This document shows, piece by piece, positions 1 through 6,562 of a stretch of 17,015 nt of DNA. The stretch lies in assembly GCA_947627395.1 (NCBI GenBank), contig CANQVW010000018.1, forward strand, positions 1 through 17,015, written 5' to 3'. A program made the translations under genes and the position numbers. The notes under the pieces are model-generated. The model did not search any database and was not told the origin of the DNA. It worked only from the letters and a program-made list of their open reading frames with translations. Source of the DNA: an uncultured Bacilli bacterium. Its GTDB lineage: Bacteria; Bacillota_I; Bacilli_A; ML615J-28; CAG-698. Position 1 is the stretch's first letter. Each line of letters begins with the position of its first letter.

Positions 1-534
1 AAAATTGGAAAAAGAAGTGTAGGAAAAACCATTCAAGTAGAAGAAGATCAACCCATCATCATTGAAGGAATTCATGCACTCAACCCGGTATTAACTCGTT
101 TAATCCCATCTCATCAAAAGTATAAAATTTACATAAGTCCAGTTCCTCAAATTAATATCGACGATCATAATCCTATTATATCCACAGATTTACGTTTGCT
201 TAGACGAATTGTTCGTGATGCCATGTTTAGAAAAACTTCACCAGAAGCAACGTTTAGGATGTGGGAAGCTGTTCGAAGAGGTGAATTTAAATGGATTTAC
301 CCATGGCAAGCAAGTAGTAATTATGTCTATAATTCAAGTTTAGCTTATGAAATTATGGTTATGAAAAAATATGCACTACCTGCTTTACAAAGTATTACTG
401 CGGACAATGAATATTTTATTCAAGCCAATCGTTTAATTAAGTTTTTAAAATATTTTAAAGATATTGATGATAAATATGTTCCGTGCAATTCTATTTTAAG
501 AGAGTTTATTGGTGGAAGTTGTTTTTATGAATAA
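1..534 (+). CDS. Nucleoside kinase (uridine kinase family), C-terminal part
   Basis: Frame 1 is open from the first base to the TAA at 532-534, giving 177 residues of a protein that begins outside the window; any internal start, such as the TTG at 196, is an artefact. The visible part matches the C-terminal half of the P-loop nucleoside kinases related to uridine kinase. It has IIIEGIHALNP (the strand carrying the conserved Glu-Gly), YISPVPQINIDDHN, then TDLRLLRRIVRD, the Arg-rich lid region, and a closing NSILREFIGGS. This family phosphorylates nucleosides such as uridine in the cytosol; many Firmicutes members carry a TGS-like N-terminal region, which would lie to the left. Substrate is inferred only. 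The gene is followed by a good terminator, so it is probably the last gene of its transcript. Confidence 0.75.
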   Translation, partial: KIGKRSVGKTIQVEEDQPIIIEGIHALNPVLTRLIPSHQKYKIYISPVPQINIDDHNPIISTDLRLLRRIVRDAMFRKTSPEATFRMWEAVRRGEFKWIYPWQASSNYVYNSSLAYEIMVMKKYALPALQSITADNEYFIQANRLIKFLKYFKDIDDKYVPCNSILREFIGGSCFYE

Positions 535-541
535 TTGCTAA

Positions 542-579
542 AAAAAAGTTTTAGTTTTTCTAAGACTTTTTTGTTTTTG
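542..579 (+). terminator. Intrinsic terminator after the nucleoside kinase
   Basis: Arm 542-554 pairs with 560-572 (AAAAAAGTTTTAG against CTAAGACTTTTTT, 13 pairs with one wobble) around a TTTTT loop. The run of T continues past a single G. It begins 7 bases after the stop codon. Confidence 0.8.
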
Positions 580-580
580 C

Positions 581-610
581 CTATACTCTTTTTTACTTAC
601 CACATATAGT
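581..610 (+). promoter_or_regulatory. Possible sporulation-sigma promoter for cotJ
   Basis: A CTATACT box (581-587) with the ATA core of a sigma-E -35 element lies 15 bp before CATATAGT (603-610), which resembles the sigma-E -10 (CATACAnT). The cotJ operon of Bacillus subtilis is known to be sigma-E dependent. The predicted start (about 617) falls inside the Shine-Dalgarno sequence, which is awkward, so the call is weak. Confidence 0.25.
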
Positions 611-627
611 AAAAAAGGAGGTATAAA

Positions 628-1038
628 ATGAATCAAAAAAAATATCGAGATATATCTCGAAATAAAACAACTCAAAATTTATTTCCTTTAGATGAAGCTT
701 TAGGAAAAGGAACTTTATTTAAAAATATTTATGTTCCATATAAAGTAGATCCCCTTGCGCCTATTCCAGGTGATGAAAAAGAAAGATTGCTTTTAGAAAT
801 GCAAATGTATGCACTTGCTGTTCAAGATATAGGCTTATATTTAGATGTTGAACCTAATCATAAAGAAGCTGTTGAAATATATCATGAATATTTAGAAAAG
901 TTAAAAAAAGCTAATGATGAATATGAATCTAAATATGGAACATTAACAAAAACATCCCAATATGTGAATGGATATCCATGGCAATGGGATAAAAATAATT
1001 GGCCATGGATGATGGAGGATGAATATGTGGGCTTATAA
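628..1038 (+). CDS. cotJB: CotJA-CotJB fused spore coat protein
   Basis: A 136-residue spore coat protein that appears to join two B. subtilis proteins. Residues about 20-40 (PLDEALGKGTLFKNIYVPY) carry the CotJA signature (P..EAL..GTLF..LY.PY). Residues about 50-136 match CotJB: a helical segment with LALxxLxLYLD-type spacing (ALAVQDIGLYLDVEPNH), YESKYGTL, and the Trp/Pro-rich tail YPWQWDKNNWPWM. In B. subtilis CotJA and CotJB are separate proteins of roughly 80-90 residues, so the CotJA part here is reduced to its core motif. The ATG at 628 has AAGGAGG 6-7 bases upstream. The 3' end overlaps the next gene. The role is incorporation, with CotJC, into the inner spore coat; this is from family knowledge. 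No signal peptide or membrane segment is visible. Confidence 0.85.
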   Translation: MNQKKYRDISRNKTTQNLFPLDEALGKGTLFKNIYVPYKVDPLAPIPGDEKERLLLEMQMYALAVQDIGLYLDVEPNHKEAVEIYHEYLEKLKKANDEYESKYGTLTKTSQYVNGYPWQWDKNNWPWMMEDEYVGL

Positions 1039-1588
1039 AAAGATGTTATGGTTTCCAATCAACATCAAAAAGAAAAATTTAAAACTAGCAAAAGCCATCA
1101 TCACTCAATATGGTGGTCCTTATGGAGAACTGTCTGCTGCTTTACGTTATTTAAATCAAAGATATACTATGCCTGATAGTAGAGGAAAAGCATTATTAAC
1201 AGACATTGGTACCGAAGAATTGGGTCATGTGGAAATGATTTGTACTATGTATTATCAATTAACTGCTGGTGCAACCATTGAAGAACTGAAAGATGCAGGA
1301 TTATGTTGCAATTATGCACAACATGGAGGAGAAATATTCATGACGGATTGTAATGGAGTTCCTATGACAACAGCAAACATTGGAGCAACAGGAGATCCAC
1401 TTGCTGATTTATCTGAAGATATGGCAGCAGAGGAAAAAGCGCGTGCAACTTATGAACATTTAATGGATATGACAGATGATCCAGAATGTTTATCTGTTTT
1501 AGCATATTTAAGAACAAGAGAATTAGTTCATTTCACACGTTTTAAAGAATTATATGACTATTATAAAGGTCAAATGGTTCAAGAATAA
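1025..1588 (+). CDS. cotJC: CotJC manganese catalase, spore coat
   Basis: A 187-residue dimanganese catalase of the CotJC type, which breaks down H2O2 and sits in the spore coat. All five predicted metal ligands are present with family spacing: E35 (GGPYGEL), E65 and H68 (GTEELGH), E136 (MAAEEKAR) and H169 (RELVHF). Other conserved blocks are AKAIITQYGGP, YTMPD and LLTDIGTEEL. I chose the ATG at 1025, giving MWAYKK, because GGAGG at 1014-1018 lies 6 bases before it. The upstream in-frame ATG at 1019 would touch the Shine-Dalgarno sequence. The start overlaps cotJB by 14 bases, so the two are translationally coupled. Residues Cys94-Cys95 and Cys109 replace more ordinary positions, but nothing catalytic is missing. 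Confidence 0.92.
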   Translation: MWAYKKMLWFPINIKKKNLKLAKAIITQYGGPYGELSAALRYLNQRYTMPDSRGKALLTDIGTEELGHVEMICTMYYQLTAGATIEELKDAGLCCNYAQHGGEIFMTDCNGVPMTTANIGATGDPLADLSEDMAAEEKARATYEHLMDMTDDPECLSVLAYLRTRELVHFTRFKELYDYYKGQMVQE

Positions 1589-1607
1589 GTGGAAAGATAA
1601 AGAATAA

Positions 1608-1661
1608 AAAGATATACTCAAGTAGTAAAAACCTCTTTACTATAAAGTATATCTTTCTTTA
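1608..1661 (+). terminator. Long hairpin terminator of the cotJ operon
   Basis: Outer arms 1608-1618 and 1646-1656 (AAAGATATACT / AGTATATCTTT) are perfectly complementary. A second perfect inner stem is 1623-1629 (TAGTAAA) with 1636-1642 (TTTACTA). The tail is TTTCTTTATT. It starts 19 bases after the cotJC stop. Confidence 0.75.
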
Positions 1662-1706
1662 TTATAAACATATAATTCATAAATTAAGTTATCGAATAGA
1701 ATTTTT

Positions 1707-2023
1707 AAATTTTTTTATAACAAATAAAGTACTTGCTATTTTTGTCATCTTACCCAGTTCTTTTTCTTTATTTTTAAGCTAAAATTTACGTTTAAATCCA
1801 TTTTAAAAGATCTTTTATAACTCTTTTCGCACGCTCAAAAAAAGAAAAAATACCTCACTCTTATGTATATTTAAAAAATAAAAAAGAGTTTAAATAATTG
1901 ATTTTTAAATAAAATTGTTACATAATGAGTGTGTGGTGGCTAGAACTTTCATAAAGTTATATTTTTTATAAAAACGCTAACCACAAAAATTTTTATAATG
2001 TTAAATAAAGTATTTGCTGATTT
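1707..2023. repeat. Imperfect direct repeat, two copies about 280 bp apart
   Basis: Copy A (1707-1743) and copy B (1987-2023) share AAATAAAGTAyTTGCT (1722-1737 and 2003-2018, one mismatch) preceded by AAA(T)n-TATAA and followed by ATTT. The flanks align with small gaps. The entry spans both copies and the sequence between them. Origin unknown; in such AT-rich DNA part of the similarity may be chance. Confidence 0.4.
1933..1984. other. Imperfect stem-loop in intergenic DNA
   Basis: GTGGTGGC (1933-1940) can pair with GCTAACCAC (1976-1984) with one bulge. Between them lies a perfect small hairpin, AACTTT-CAT-AAAGTT (1944-1958), and a further TTATA/TATAA pairing. No U-tract follows immediately in a terminator arrangement. 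It could be a mobile-element end, an RNA fold or chance. Confidence 0.25.
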
Positions 2024-2168
2024 AATGATTATGCTAGTACTTTTTTATTTAGGTTTGAAAAGCACATTTATTTTGATTTTAAAATAACTCTCGATATTTT
2101 TTAATAAAGATAAGCTAAAATAAAGAAAGCCATAACTGTCATATCGTTTTTTATGAATTTCTTCATTT

Positions 2169-2405
2169 TTAAACTATATCTAATTGATCTTGTTTTTGTT
2201 CATTCATCAAATTGATTACTTCATTGTGCAAAGCAAATTGGAATTTATCGACAAATTCAGTTTTGTTTGACTCATAATTATGAATGGTTGTTCTACCTAG
2301 AAGATAGTCAACAGAACCATCAAAACAATCAGTTATCGCTTTAATTAAATCTGCTTGTGTCCTTTTTTCATCTAGTAAAGTTTCAATGTTTCTTTTTCTT
2401 CGATA
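2169..2405 (-). pseudogene. Truncated XRE-family regulator remnant
   Basis: An open stretch of 78 codons on the minus strand, bounded upstream by TAA (2406-2408) and lacking any convincing start codon or ribosome site. The middle reads EKRTQADLIKAITDCFDG then SVDYLLGRT. The first part is the start of a Cro/CI-type helix-turn-helix (K.TQ.DLA), and SVDYLLGRT is the hallmark end of that domain. Intact proteins have roughly 30 residues between DL and LIKIADYF, including the recognition helix; these are missing here. An acidic helical tail follows to the stop at 2169. I infer an internal deletion plus loss of the N-terminus, so it cannot bind DNA in the normal way. It is probably a relic of a phage or mobile element regulator. 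Confidence 0.65.
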
Positions 2406-2562
2406 TTATCACCTATCTATTATTAAAATTACATATAGTATAAATCAAATAAATTAAAAAAGTAAATAATTCTTGTAAAAAAATAATTAATTTGTTAATA
2501 GAAATTAGGGTGTGTAATGACAGTGTAACTACATAAATGCAATTTATCAAAGGAGGAATACA

Positions 2563-2595
2563 TTGAACATAATTAAAAAATCTAATGAAGAATGA
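2563..2595 (+). CDS. Possible leader peptide, TTG start (10 residues)
   Basis: TTG at 2563 follows a perfect AAAGGAGG (2549-2556) by 6 bases and opens a 10-codon frame, MNIIKKSNEE, ending in TGA. The ribosome site is among the best in the window, which is the only reason to list it. A second small frame begins inside it. It may be a leader peptide or the broken start of a lost gene. No product recognised. Confidence 0.25.
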   Translation: MNIIKKSNEE

Positions 2596-2680
2596 AGAGA
2601 AAACTTTAAAAATAAATGAATTCATAGTAAAACGTGTAACAAAATGTAAAATAATATCAACTGAAGAAAAAAAGGTATAA
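2585..2680 (+). CDS. Possible small ORF, 31 residues, unknown
   Basis: ATG at 2585 overlaps the tiny TTG frame by 11 bases, so its translation could be coupled to it. The product is charged, Lys/Glu rich (begins MKNEEKTLKINEF, ends STEEKKV), with no membrane segment or known motif. It has no Shine-Dalgarno of its own at normal distance. It may be the decayed remainder of a longer gene in this eroded region. Confidence 0.2.
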   Translation: MKNEEKTLKINEFIVKRVTKCKIISTEEKKV

Positions 2681-2685
2681 AATAT

Positions 2686-2799
2686 ATGAAAAAAACGTAT
2701 TCTCATAAAAAGGGTAAATCATTTGATTTATCTAAATACAAAAAAAGTGCAATAGAAGTATATTTCTTGCACTTAATTTATTTATTGTTCGTTCACTAA
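2686..2799 (+). CDS. Possible small ORF, 37 residues, unknown
   Basis: ATG at 2686 follows AAAGGT by 9 bases and opens MKKTYSHKKGKSFDLSKY. It then reads through the hairpin at 2745-2774 and overlaps the end of the minus-strand amidotransferase gene. The basic first 20 residues look gene-like, whereas the hydrophobic tail is encoded by terminator sequence. This suggests a truncated gene whose 3' part has been lost. Not recognised. Confidence 0.2.
   Translation: MKKTYSHKKGKSFDLSKYKKSAIEVYFLHLIYLLFVH
2739..2774 (-). terminator. Intrinsic terminator of the amidotransferase gene
   Basis: AAGTGCAA (2745-2752) pairs with TTGCACTT (2767-2774). Read on the minus strand the stem is followed by TTTTTT (2744-2739), a proper U-tract, 8 bases after the minus-strand stop codon. 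On the plus strand the tail is weaker (AATTTATTTA). Confidence 0.8.
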
Positions 2800-3444
2800 T
2801 TCTTTAAACTTATTGAAGATAATTTTACTAGATTCTTCCCCAGGAACTTTTTCAGGATGCCATTGGAAAGAAATAATGGGCAAACTTTCATGAATGAATG
2901 CTTCATTGTAACCTTCATTAGAAGTTGCAATTGGAATTAAACCTTCTGCTAAATGATCCAATACTTGGTGATGATAACTATTTATTTCCATTACTTTTGG
3001 AAAATCAAAGTAACGATTTGGATAAGTTTGTACCATATGACGTGTATTTTTGTGTGAAGTTCCAATGTCTTGAATCAAATCACCACCCATGAAAACATTG
3101 ATGGATTGATGACCTCTACAAATACCTAACATAGGTACTTTATGTTTTACTGCCCATTCAACAACAATTTTGTCAACAATATCCATAGCAGGATCTCCTA
3201 CTTCAGAACCCTTATTTTCTTGATGGAAATATTTTGGATCCAAATCCACTCCGCCAGTGACAACGAACCCATCACATAAAGATAGAATTGCTTCATAATC
3301 TGGACAGTTTAATGTTAGCATAATGGGAGTAAATCCCATTTTGCAAACTGCATCCACATAGGTTTCATTTACAGCTTGTTTTTTTACTCCATCTTCATGA
3401 CACACACGAGGAGTTAGACCAATAATTTTAGTTTTTTTTATCAT
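2782..3444 (-). CDS. Gamma-glutamyl-GABA hydrolase-like class I glutamine amidotransferase
   Basis: A 220-residue peptidase C26 / PuuD-type glutamine amidotransferase, which hydrolyses gamma-glutamyl amide bonds in the cytosol. The oxyanion region is VVTGGVDLDPKYF (from about residue 61). The nucleophile is C109 in LGICRGHQ, followed by NVFMGGDLIQDIG. The partner residues are H196 and E198 in FQWHPE, and NSYHHQ is also conserved. The fold is complete. The frame extends further upstream, but I chose the ATG at 3444 (MIKKTKIIGLTPR): it begins the family's first strand, the extra 43 residues upstream are low-complexity, and the promoter lies inside them. The ribosome site is modest (AAGGTAAGG). 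It stands alone, with its own promoter and terminator, divergent from nrdD. Substrate unproven; a role in polyamine/GABA or peptide salvage is inference. Confidence 0.85.
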   Translation of the reverse strand: MIKKTKIIGLTPRVCHEDGVKKQAVNETYVDAVCKMGFTPIMLTLNCPDYEAILSLCDGFVVTGGVDLDPKYFHQENKGSEVGDPAMDIVDKIVVEWAVKHKVPMLGICRGHQSINVFMGGDLIQDIGTSHKNTRHMVQTYPNRYFDFPKVMEINSYHHQVLDHLAEGLIPIATSNEGYNEAFIHESLPIISFQWHPEKVPGEESSKIIFNKFKELVNEQ

Positions 3445-3492
3445 TTTTCGAACCTTACCTTTTTTAAAATTTAGACTAAAAATAACAAGGAC

Positions 3493-3521
3493 ATTGTACA
3501 CTATTTTGTGTATTTTTTCAA
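3493..3521 (-). promoter_or_regulatory. Sigma-A promoter of the amidotransferase gene
   Basis: On the minus strand, TTGAAA (3521-3516), a 17-bp spacer and TACAAT (3498-3493). The expected start leaves a leader of about 40 bases before the ATG at 3444. Confidence 0.7.
3498..3511. promoter_or_regulatory. Candidate operator in the amidotransferase promoter spacer
   Basis: ACAC-TATTTT-GTGT is an inverted repeat that lies almost exactly between the -35 and -10 boxes of the minus-strand promoter, a position where a bound repressor would block RNA polymerase. It resembles an NrdR box but is 2 bp too short for the usual 16-bp site. The regulator is unknown. Confidence 0.35.
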
Positions 3522-3566
3522 TAAAAAAAGGAAAAAAATGAAAGTAATGAAAAAAGAGTATATCTA

Positions 3567-3595
3567 TTGACAATCTTTTCGTTTAGTATTATACT
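3567..3595 (+). promoter_or_regulatory. Strong sigma-A promoter of nrdDG
   Basis: TTGACA (3567-3572), 17-bp spacer, TATACT (3590-3595). This is 11 of 12 consensus bases at optimal spacing. Predicted start about 3602, giving a leader of about 75 bases. Confidence 0.85.
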
Positions 3596-3668
3596 TAACT
3601 TACAAAGTAAGAAAAATGTAAAAAAATAATTTAACGAAAGTTAAGTTATTTTAATTTAACAAGTTAAA
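3594..3668 (+). promoter_or_regulatory. Repeated TTAAC/GTTAA half-sites in the nrdDG leader
   Basis: CTTAACTT (3594-3601) directly abuts the -10 box. Its reverse complement AAGTTAAG recurs at 3638-3645. Two inverted repeats follow: TTAAC-GAAA-GTTAA (3631-3644) and TTTAAC-AA-GTTAAA (3655-3668). The last ends where the Shine-Dalgarno begins. They may be operators for a repressor or an RNA fold near the ribosome site. Function not established. Confidence 0.35.
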
Positions 3669-3676
3669 GGGGATGT

Positions 3677-6007
3677 ATGACAATGACAAGATTTATTATG
3701 AAGCGTGATGGACGTAAACAAGTGTTTAACAGTGAAAAAATTGTTGCTGCTGTTCAATCAGCACAAAAAGCATGCCATTATGAAAATGATGACTTGGGAG
3801 AAATTATTGCGACTGTAGTTATCGAAAAAATTGAAGAATTGTATAGTCATAAGATTCCCACAGTTGAACAGATTCAGGATCTTGTTGAAGAGGCATTGAT
3901 GGAAGAGGGAGCTACAACGGTAGCGAAAGCCTACATTTTATATCGTGCTGAGCGTACAAAAGTACGTGAAGATCATACAAGATTGATGAAGTCCTTATAT
4001 GATATTACATTTAAACCTTCCTCAGAAGTCGATGTAAAACGTGAAAATGCCAATATTGATGGAAATACAGCCATGGGAACCATGTTAAAGTATGGAAGTG
4101 AATCTTCTAAAGCTTTCTATTTATCCCAAGTCATCGATCCAAAATTTTCAACAGCGCATACCAATGGGGAAATTCATATTCATGATTTAGATTTTTATAC
4201 ATTAACGATGACTTGTTGCCAAATTGATATTATTAAGTTATTTAAAGAAGGTTTTTCCACAGGCAATGGATATATTCGTGAACCACAAAATATTCGTAGT
4301 TATGCTTCTTTAGCATGCATTGCCATCCAAGCCAATCAAAATGACCAACATGGTGGACAAAGTATTCCTAACTTTGATTATGGAATGGCACCAGGAGTGA
4401 AAAAGAGTTATAAAAAGAGTTTTCGTAACAATTTATACAAAGCACTTTCTTTCTTTGATGATGATATTACCCTTGAAAAAGTAAAAGCCTTACTCCAAGA
4501 AGTGGAAGAAGTAGTACCAGTACAATTAGAAGATACAGGTTATATTCAAAAAGTTATAGAAAAATTAAAAGAACTTTATCCAAATTTAGATGTGGAATGT
4601 CTTGTAAAAAAAGTTGAGAAACTTGCCTACGATGAAACAAGAGATGCCACCCATCAAGCTATGGAAGCATTAATCCATAATTTGAACACCATGCATTCAA
4701 GAGCGGGAGCACAAGTTCCATTTAGTTCTCTAAATTATGGAACAGATACTTCTGAAGAAGGTAGAATGGTCATGGATTGTTTATTGGATGCAACCATGGA
4801 GGGATTAGGAAATGGGGAGACTCCAATTTTCCCAATTCAAATCTTTAAAGTCAAAGAAGGTATTAATTTTAATCCAGAAGATAAAAACTATGATTTATTT
4901 AAAAAAGCCATTGTTTGTTCTGGAAAAAGATTATTTCCTAACTTTTCTTTCTTAGATGCTCCTTATAATTTACAATATTATCGTCCAAATCATTATGAAA
5001 CAGAAGTTGCTTACATGGGATGCAGAACAAGAGTTATTGGAAATACGTATGATCCTTCCCGTGAGATTGTTACGGGAAGAGGAAATTTGAGTTTTACTTC
5101 TATTAATTTACCAAGAATTGCCATTAAGAACTCTAAAAGTAAAAATAAAATAGAAGATTTCTATAAAGAATTAGATGAAAAAATTGAACTTGTTCGTGAC
5201 CAATTACTAGAGCGTTTTGCTATTCAATGCAAAAAGAAAGTTTATAATTTCCCATTTTTAATGGGGCAAGGAGTTTGGATTGATTCTGAAAAATTGAAAT
5301 GGGATGATGATGTTGAGGAAGTCATCAAACATGGAACACTTACGATTGGTTTTATTGGACTTGCTGAATGTTTAAAAGCATTAATTGGAAAACATCATGG
5401 TGAAAGTGAAGAAGCACAAAAATTAGGTTTAGAAATTATTGCTCATATGCGTCAAAAATGTGATGAATATGCTAAAAAATATAAATTGAATTTCTCTTTA
5501 ATTGCGACTCCAGCCGAAGGTCTTTCTGGAAGATTTGTGAAAATAGATAAAAAAGAATTTGGTGTTTTACCTGGAATCACTGACCAAGAATTTTATACAA
5601 ATTCTTTCCATATTCCTGTATATTATCATATTTCAGCCTTTGATAAAATTCGCCTAGAAGCTCCATATCATGCGCTAACCAATGGAGGTCATATTAGTTA
5701 TGTGGAAGTAGATGGGGATATTGCAAAAAATCCAAAAGCTTTTGAAAAAATCATTCGTTATATGAAAGAAGTAGGCATTGGATATGGATCTATTAATCAT
5801 CCAGTGGATCGTGATCCTATTTGTGGTTATAATGGTATTATTGATGATGTTTGTCCAAAGTGTGGAAGACAAGAAGGAAAAACAAAATTTGAACGTATTC
5901 GTCGTATTACGGGATATTTAGTTGGTACATTAGATCGTTTCAATAATGCAAAACGTGCTGAAGTAGAAAAACGTGTAAAACACACAGGATTAGAAGATGA
6001 AGATTAA
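3677..6007 (+). CDS. nrdD: Anaerobic (class III) ribonucleoside-triphosphate reductase
   Basis: A 776-residue glycyl-radical enzyme that reduces NTPs to dNTPs without oxygen. Residues about 5-95 form an ATP-cone allosteric domain (RFIMKRDGRKQVFNSEKI to YILYRAERTKVRE). The ten-stranded barrel follows, with conserved Cys in MTCCQID (C180-C181) and in MGCRTRVIG (C449). The C-terminus has a zinc-binding segment, C716 and C726-PK-C729, and the glycyl-radical motif RRITGYLVG with G746 as the radical site, followed by LDRFNNAK. The zinc segment shows three Cys; the position of a fourth is occupied by Asp in DRDPIC, which I believe is common in related Firmicutes. The start at 3677 has AAAGGGG 4 bases upstream; ATG at 3683 is an alternative with 10-base spacing. 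It overlaps nrdG, so both are made together. Length is normal for the family. Confidence 0.96.
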   Translation: MTMTRFIMKRDGRKQVFNSEKIVAAVQSAQKACHYENDDLGEIIATVVIEKIEELYSHKIPTVEQIQDLVEEALMEEGATTVAKAYILYRAERTKVREDHTRLMKSLYDITFKPSSEVDVKRENANIDGNTAMGTMLKYGSESSKAFYLSQVIDPKFSTAHTNGEIHIHDLDFYTLTMTCCQIDIIKLFKEGFSTGNGYIREPQNIRSYASLACIAIQANQNDQHGGQSIPNFDYGMAPGVKKSYKKSFRNNLYKALSFFDDDITLEKVKALLQEVEEVVPVQLEDTGYIQKVIEKLKELYPNLDVECLVKKVEKLAYDETRDATHQAMEALIHNLNTMHSRAGAQVPFSSLNYGTDTSEEGRMVMDCLLDATMEGLGNGETPIFPIQIFKVKEGINFNPEDKNYDLFKKAIVCSGKRLFPNFSFLDAPYNLQYYRPNHYETEVAYMGCRTRVIGNTYDPSREIVTGRGNLSFTSINLPRIAIKNSKSKNKIEDFYKELDEKIELVRDQLLERFAIQCKKKVYNFPFLMGQGVWIDSEKLKWDDDVEEVIKHGTLTIGFIGLAECLKALIGKHHGESEEAQKLGLEIIAHMRQKCDEYAKKYKLNFSLIATPAEGLSGRFVKIDKKEFGVLPGITDQEFYTNSFHIPVYYHISAFDKIRLEAPYHALTNGGHISYVEVDGDIAKNPKAFEKIIRYMKEVGIGYGSINHPVDRDPICGYNGIIDDVCPKCGRQEGKTKFERIRRITGYLVGTLDRFNNAKRAEVEKRVKHTGLEDED

Positions 6008-6494
6008 AATTGCAGGACTCGTCAACGATTCCATTGTGGATGGACCTGGGTTAAGATTTGCTGTCTTCATGCAAGGGTGTCCCCACCATTGTCCAGGGTG
6101 TCATAACCCAGAAACTCATGATCCAGACCGCGGAAAGTTAAAAGATACACAGGAAATTATTGAGCGAATTCAAAAAAATCCTTTGTTAGATGGTGTCACC
6201 TTTACAGGAGGAGAACCTTTCATGCAACCTCTTCCTTTAAAAGAAATGGTTCTAAAAGTGAAAGAAATGGGATTAGATGTTGTTATTTATACAGGGTATA
6301 CGTATGAATATTTAATGATGAATCCTCTTTTTAAAGAAATTCTATCCCAAGCAGATTATTTAATTGATGGACCATTTTTAATTGATCAAAGAAGCCTTTC
6401 CTTAGTATTCAAGGGGAGTAAAAATCAAAGAACCATTGATTTAAGAAAAAGTGACATCGAACATATTGTTGAAGCTGATCTTAGTAAATATTAA
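5997..6494 (+). CDS. nrdG: NrdD-activating radical SAM enzyme
   Basis: A 165-residue anaerobic ribonucleotide reductase activase. It uses a [4Fe-4S] cluster and S-adenosylmethionine to make the glycyl radical on NrdD. The cluster motif CxxxCxxC is C28-PHH-C32-PG-C35, followed by HNPETHD. The SAM-binding GGE motif is in VTFTGGEPF (about residues 67-75), and YTGYTYE and DYLIDGPF are typical of NrdG. The ATG overlaps the last 11 bases of nrdD in a different frame; there is no strong separate ribosome site, so coupling is likely. Length is normal, and a terminator follows. Confidence 0.95.
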   Translation: MKIKIAGLVNDSIVDGPGLRFAVFMQGCPHHCPGCHNPETHDPDRGKLKDTQEIIERIQKNPLLDGVTFTGGEPFMQPLPLKEMVLKVKEMGLDVVIYTGYTYEYLMMNPLFKEILSQADYLIDGPFLIDQRSLSLVFKGSKNQRTIDLRKSDIEHIVEADLSKY

Positions 6495-6508
6495 GTAGCC
6501 GAAATCAT

Positions 6509-6543
6509 AAAAGTCATATCGAAAGATGTGGCTTTTTTGTTTT
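6509..6543 (+). terminator. Intrinsic terminator of nrdDG
   Basis: AAAAGTCATATC (6509-6520) and GATGTGGCTTTT (6525-6536) form a 12-pair stem (two G-T wobbles) closed by a GAAA tetraloop, then a T-rich tail. It starts 15 bases after the nrdG stop. Confidence 0.9.
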
Positions 6544-6562
6544 TTAAAAATATAAAAAGAGG

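Larger units (their letters stand above)
1662..2168. other. AT-rich stretch with no intact gene
   Basis: No ORF with credible start, ribosome site and recognisable product was found on either strand. It contains an imperfect direct repeat (1707-1743 and 1987-2023), a stem-loop (about 1933-1984), and short coding-like scraps. On the minus strand one frame reads ERAKRVIKDLLKWI and stops at 1792-1794, but has no start or recognised family. It looks like decayed accessory DNA. Confidence 0.5.

Noticed and set aside
1792..1845. Minus-strand scrap ERAKRVIKDLLKWI as the end of a gene
   Set aside because: It is short, lacks a start and ribosome site, is preceded by a poly-Phe stretch and matches no family I recognise.
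2432..2440. Second CATATAGTA, same 9-mer as before cotJ, as a sporulation promoter
   Set aside because: No suitable -35 sequence at 14-16 bp and only doubtful ORFs downstream; chance in AT-rich DNA is likely.
2413..2706. Minus-strand 97-codon frame rich in Phe, Ile and Leu
   Set aside because: It is the antisense of A-rich plus-strand sequence, has no ribosome site and no family resemblance; composition alone explains it.
3498..3511. NrdR box for nrdDG
   Set aside because: The inverted repeat is 14 rather than 16 bp, occurs once rather than as a tandem pair, and lies within the promoter of the divergent gene.
3445..3573. 43-residue N-terminal extension of the amidotransferase
   Set aside because: It is low-complexity, has no ribosome site and contains the promoter; the family starts at the ATG at 3444.
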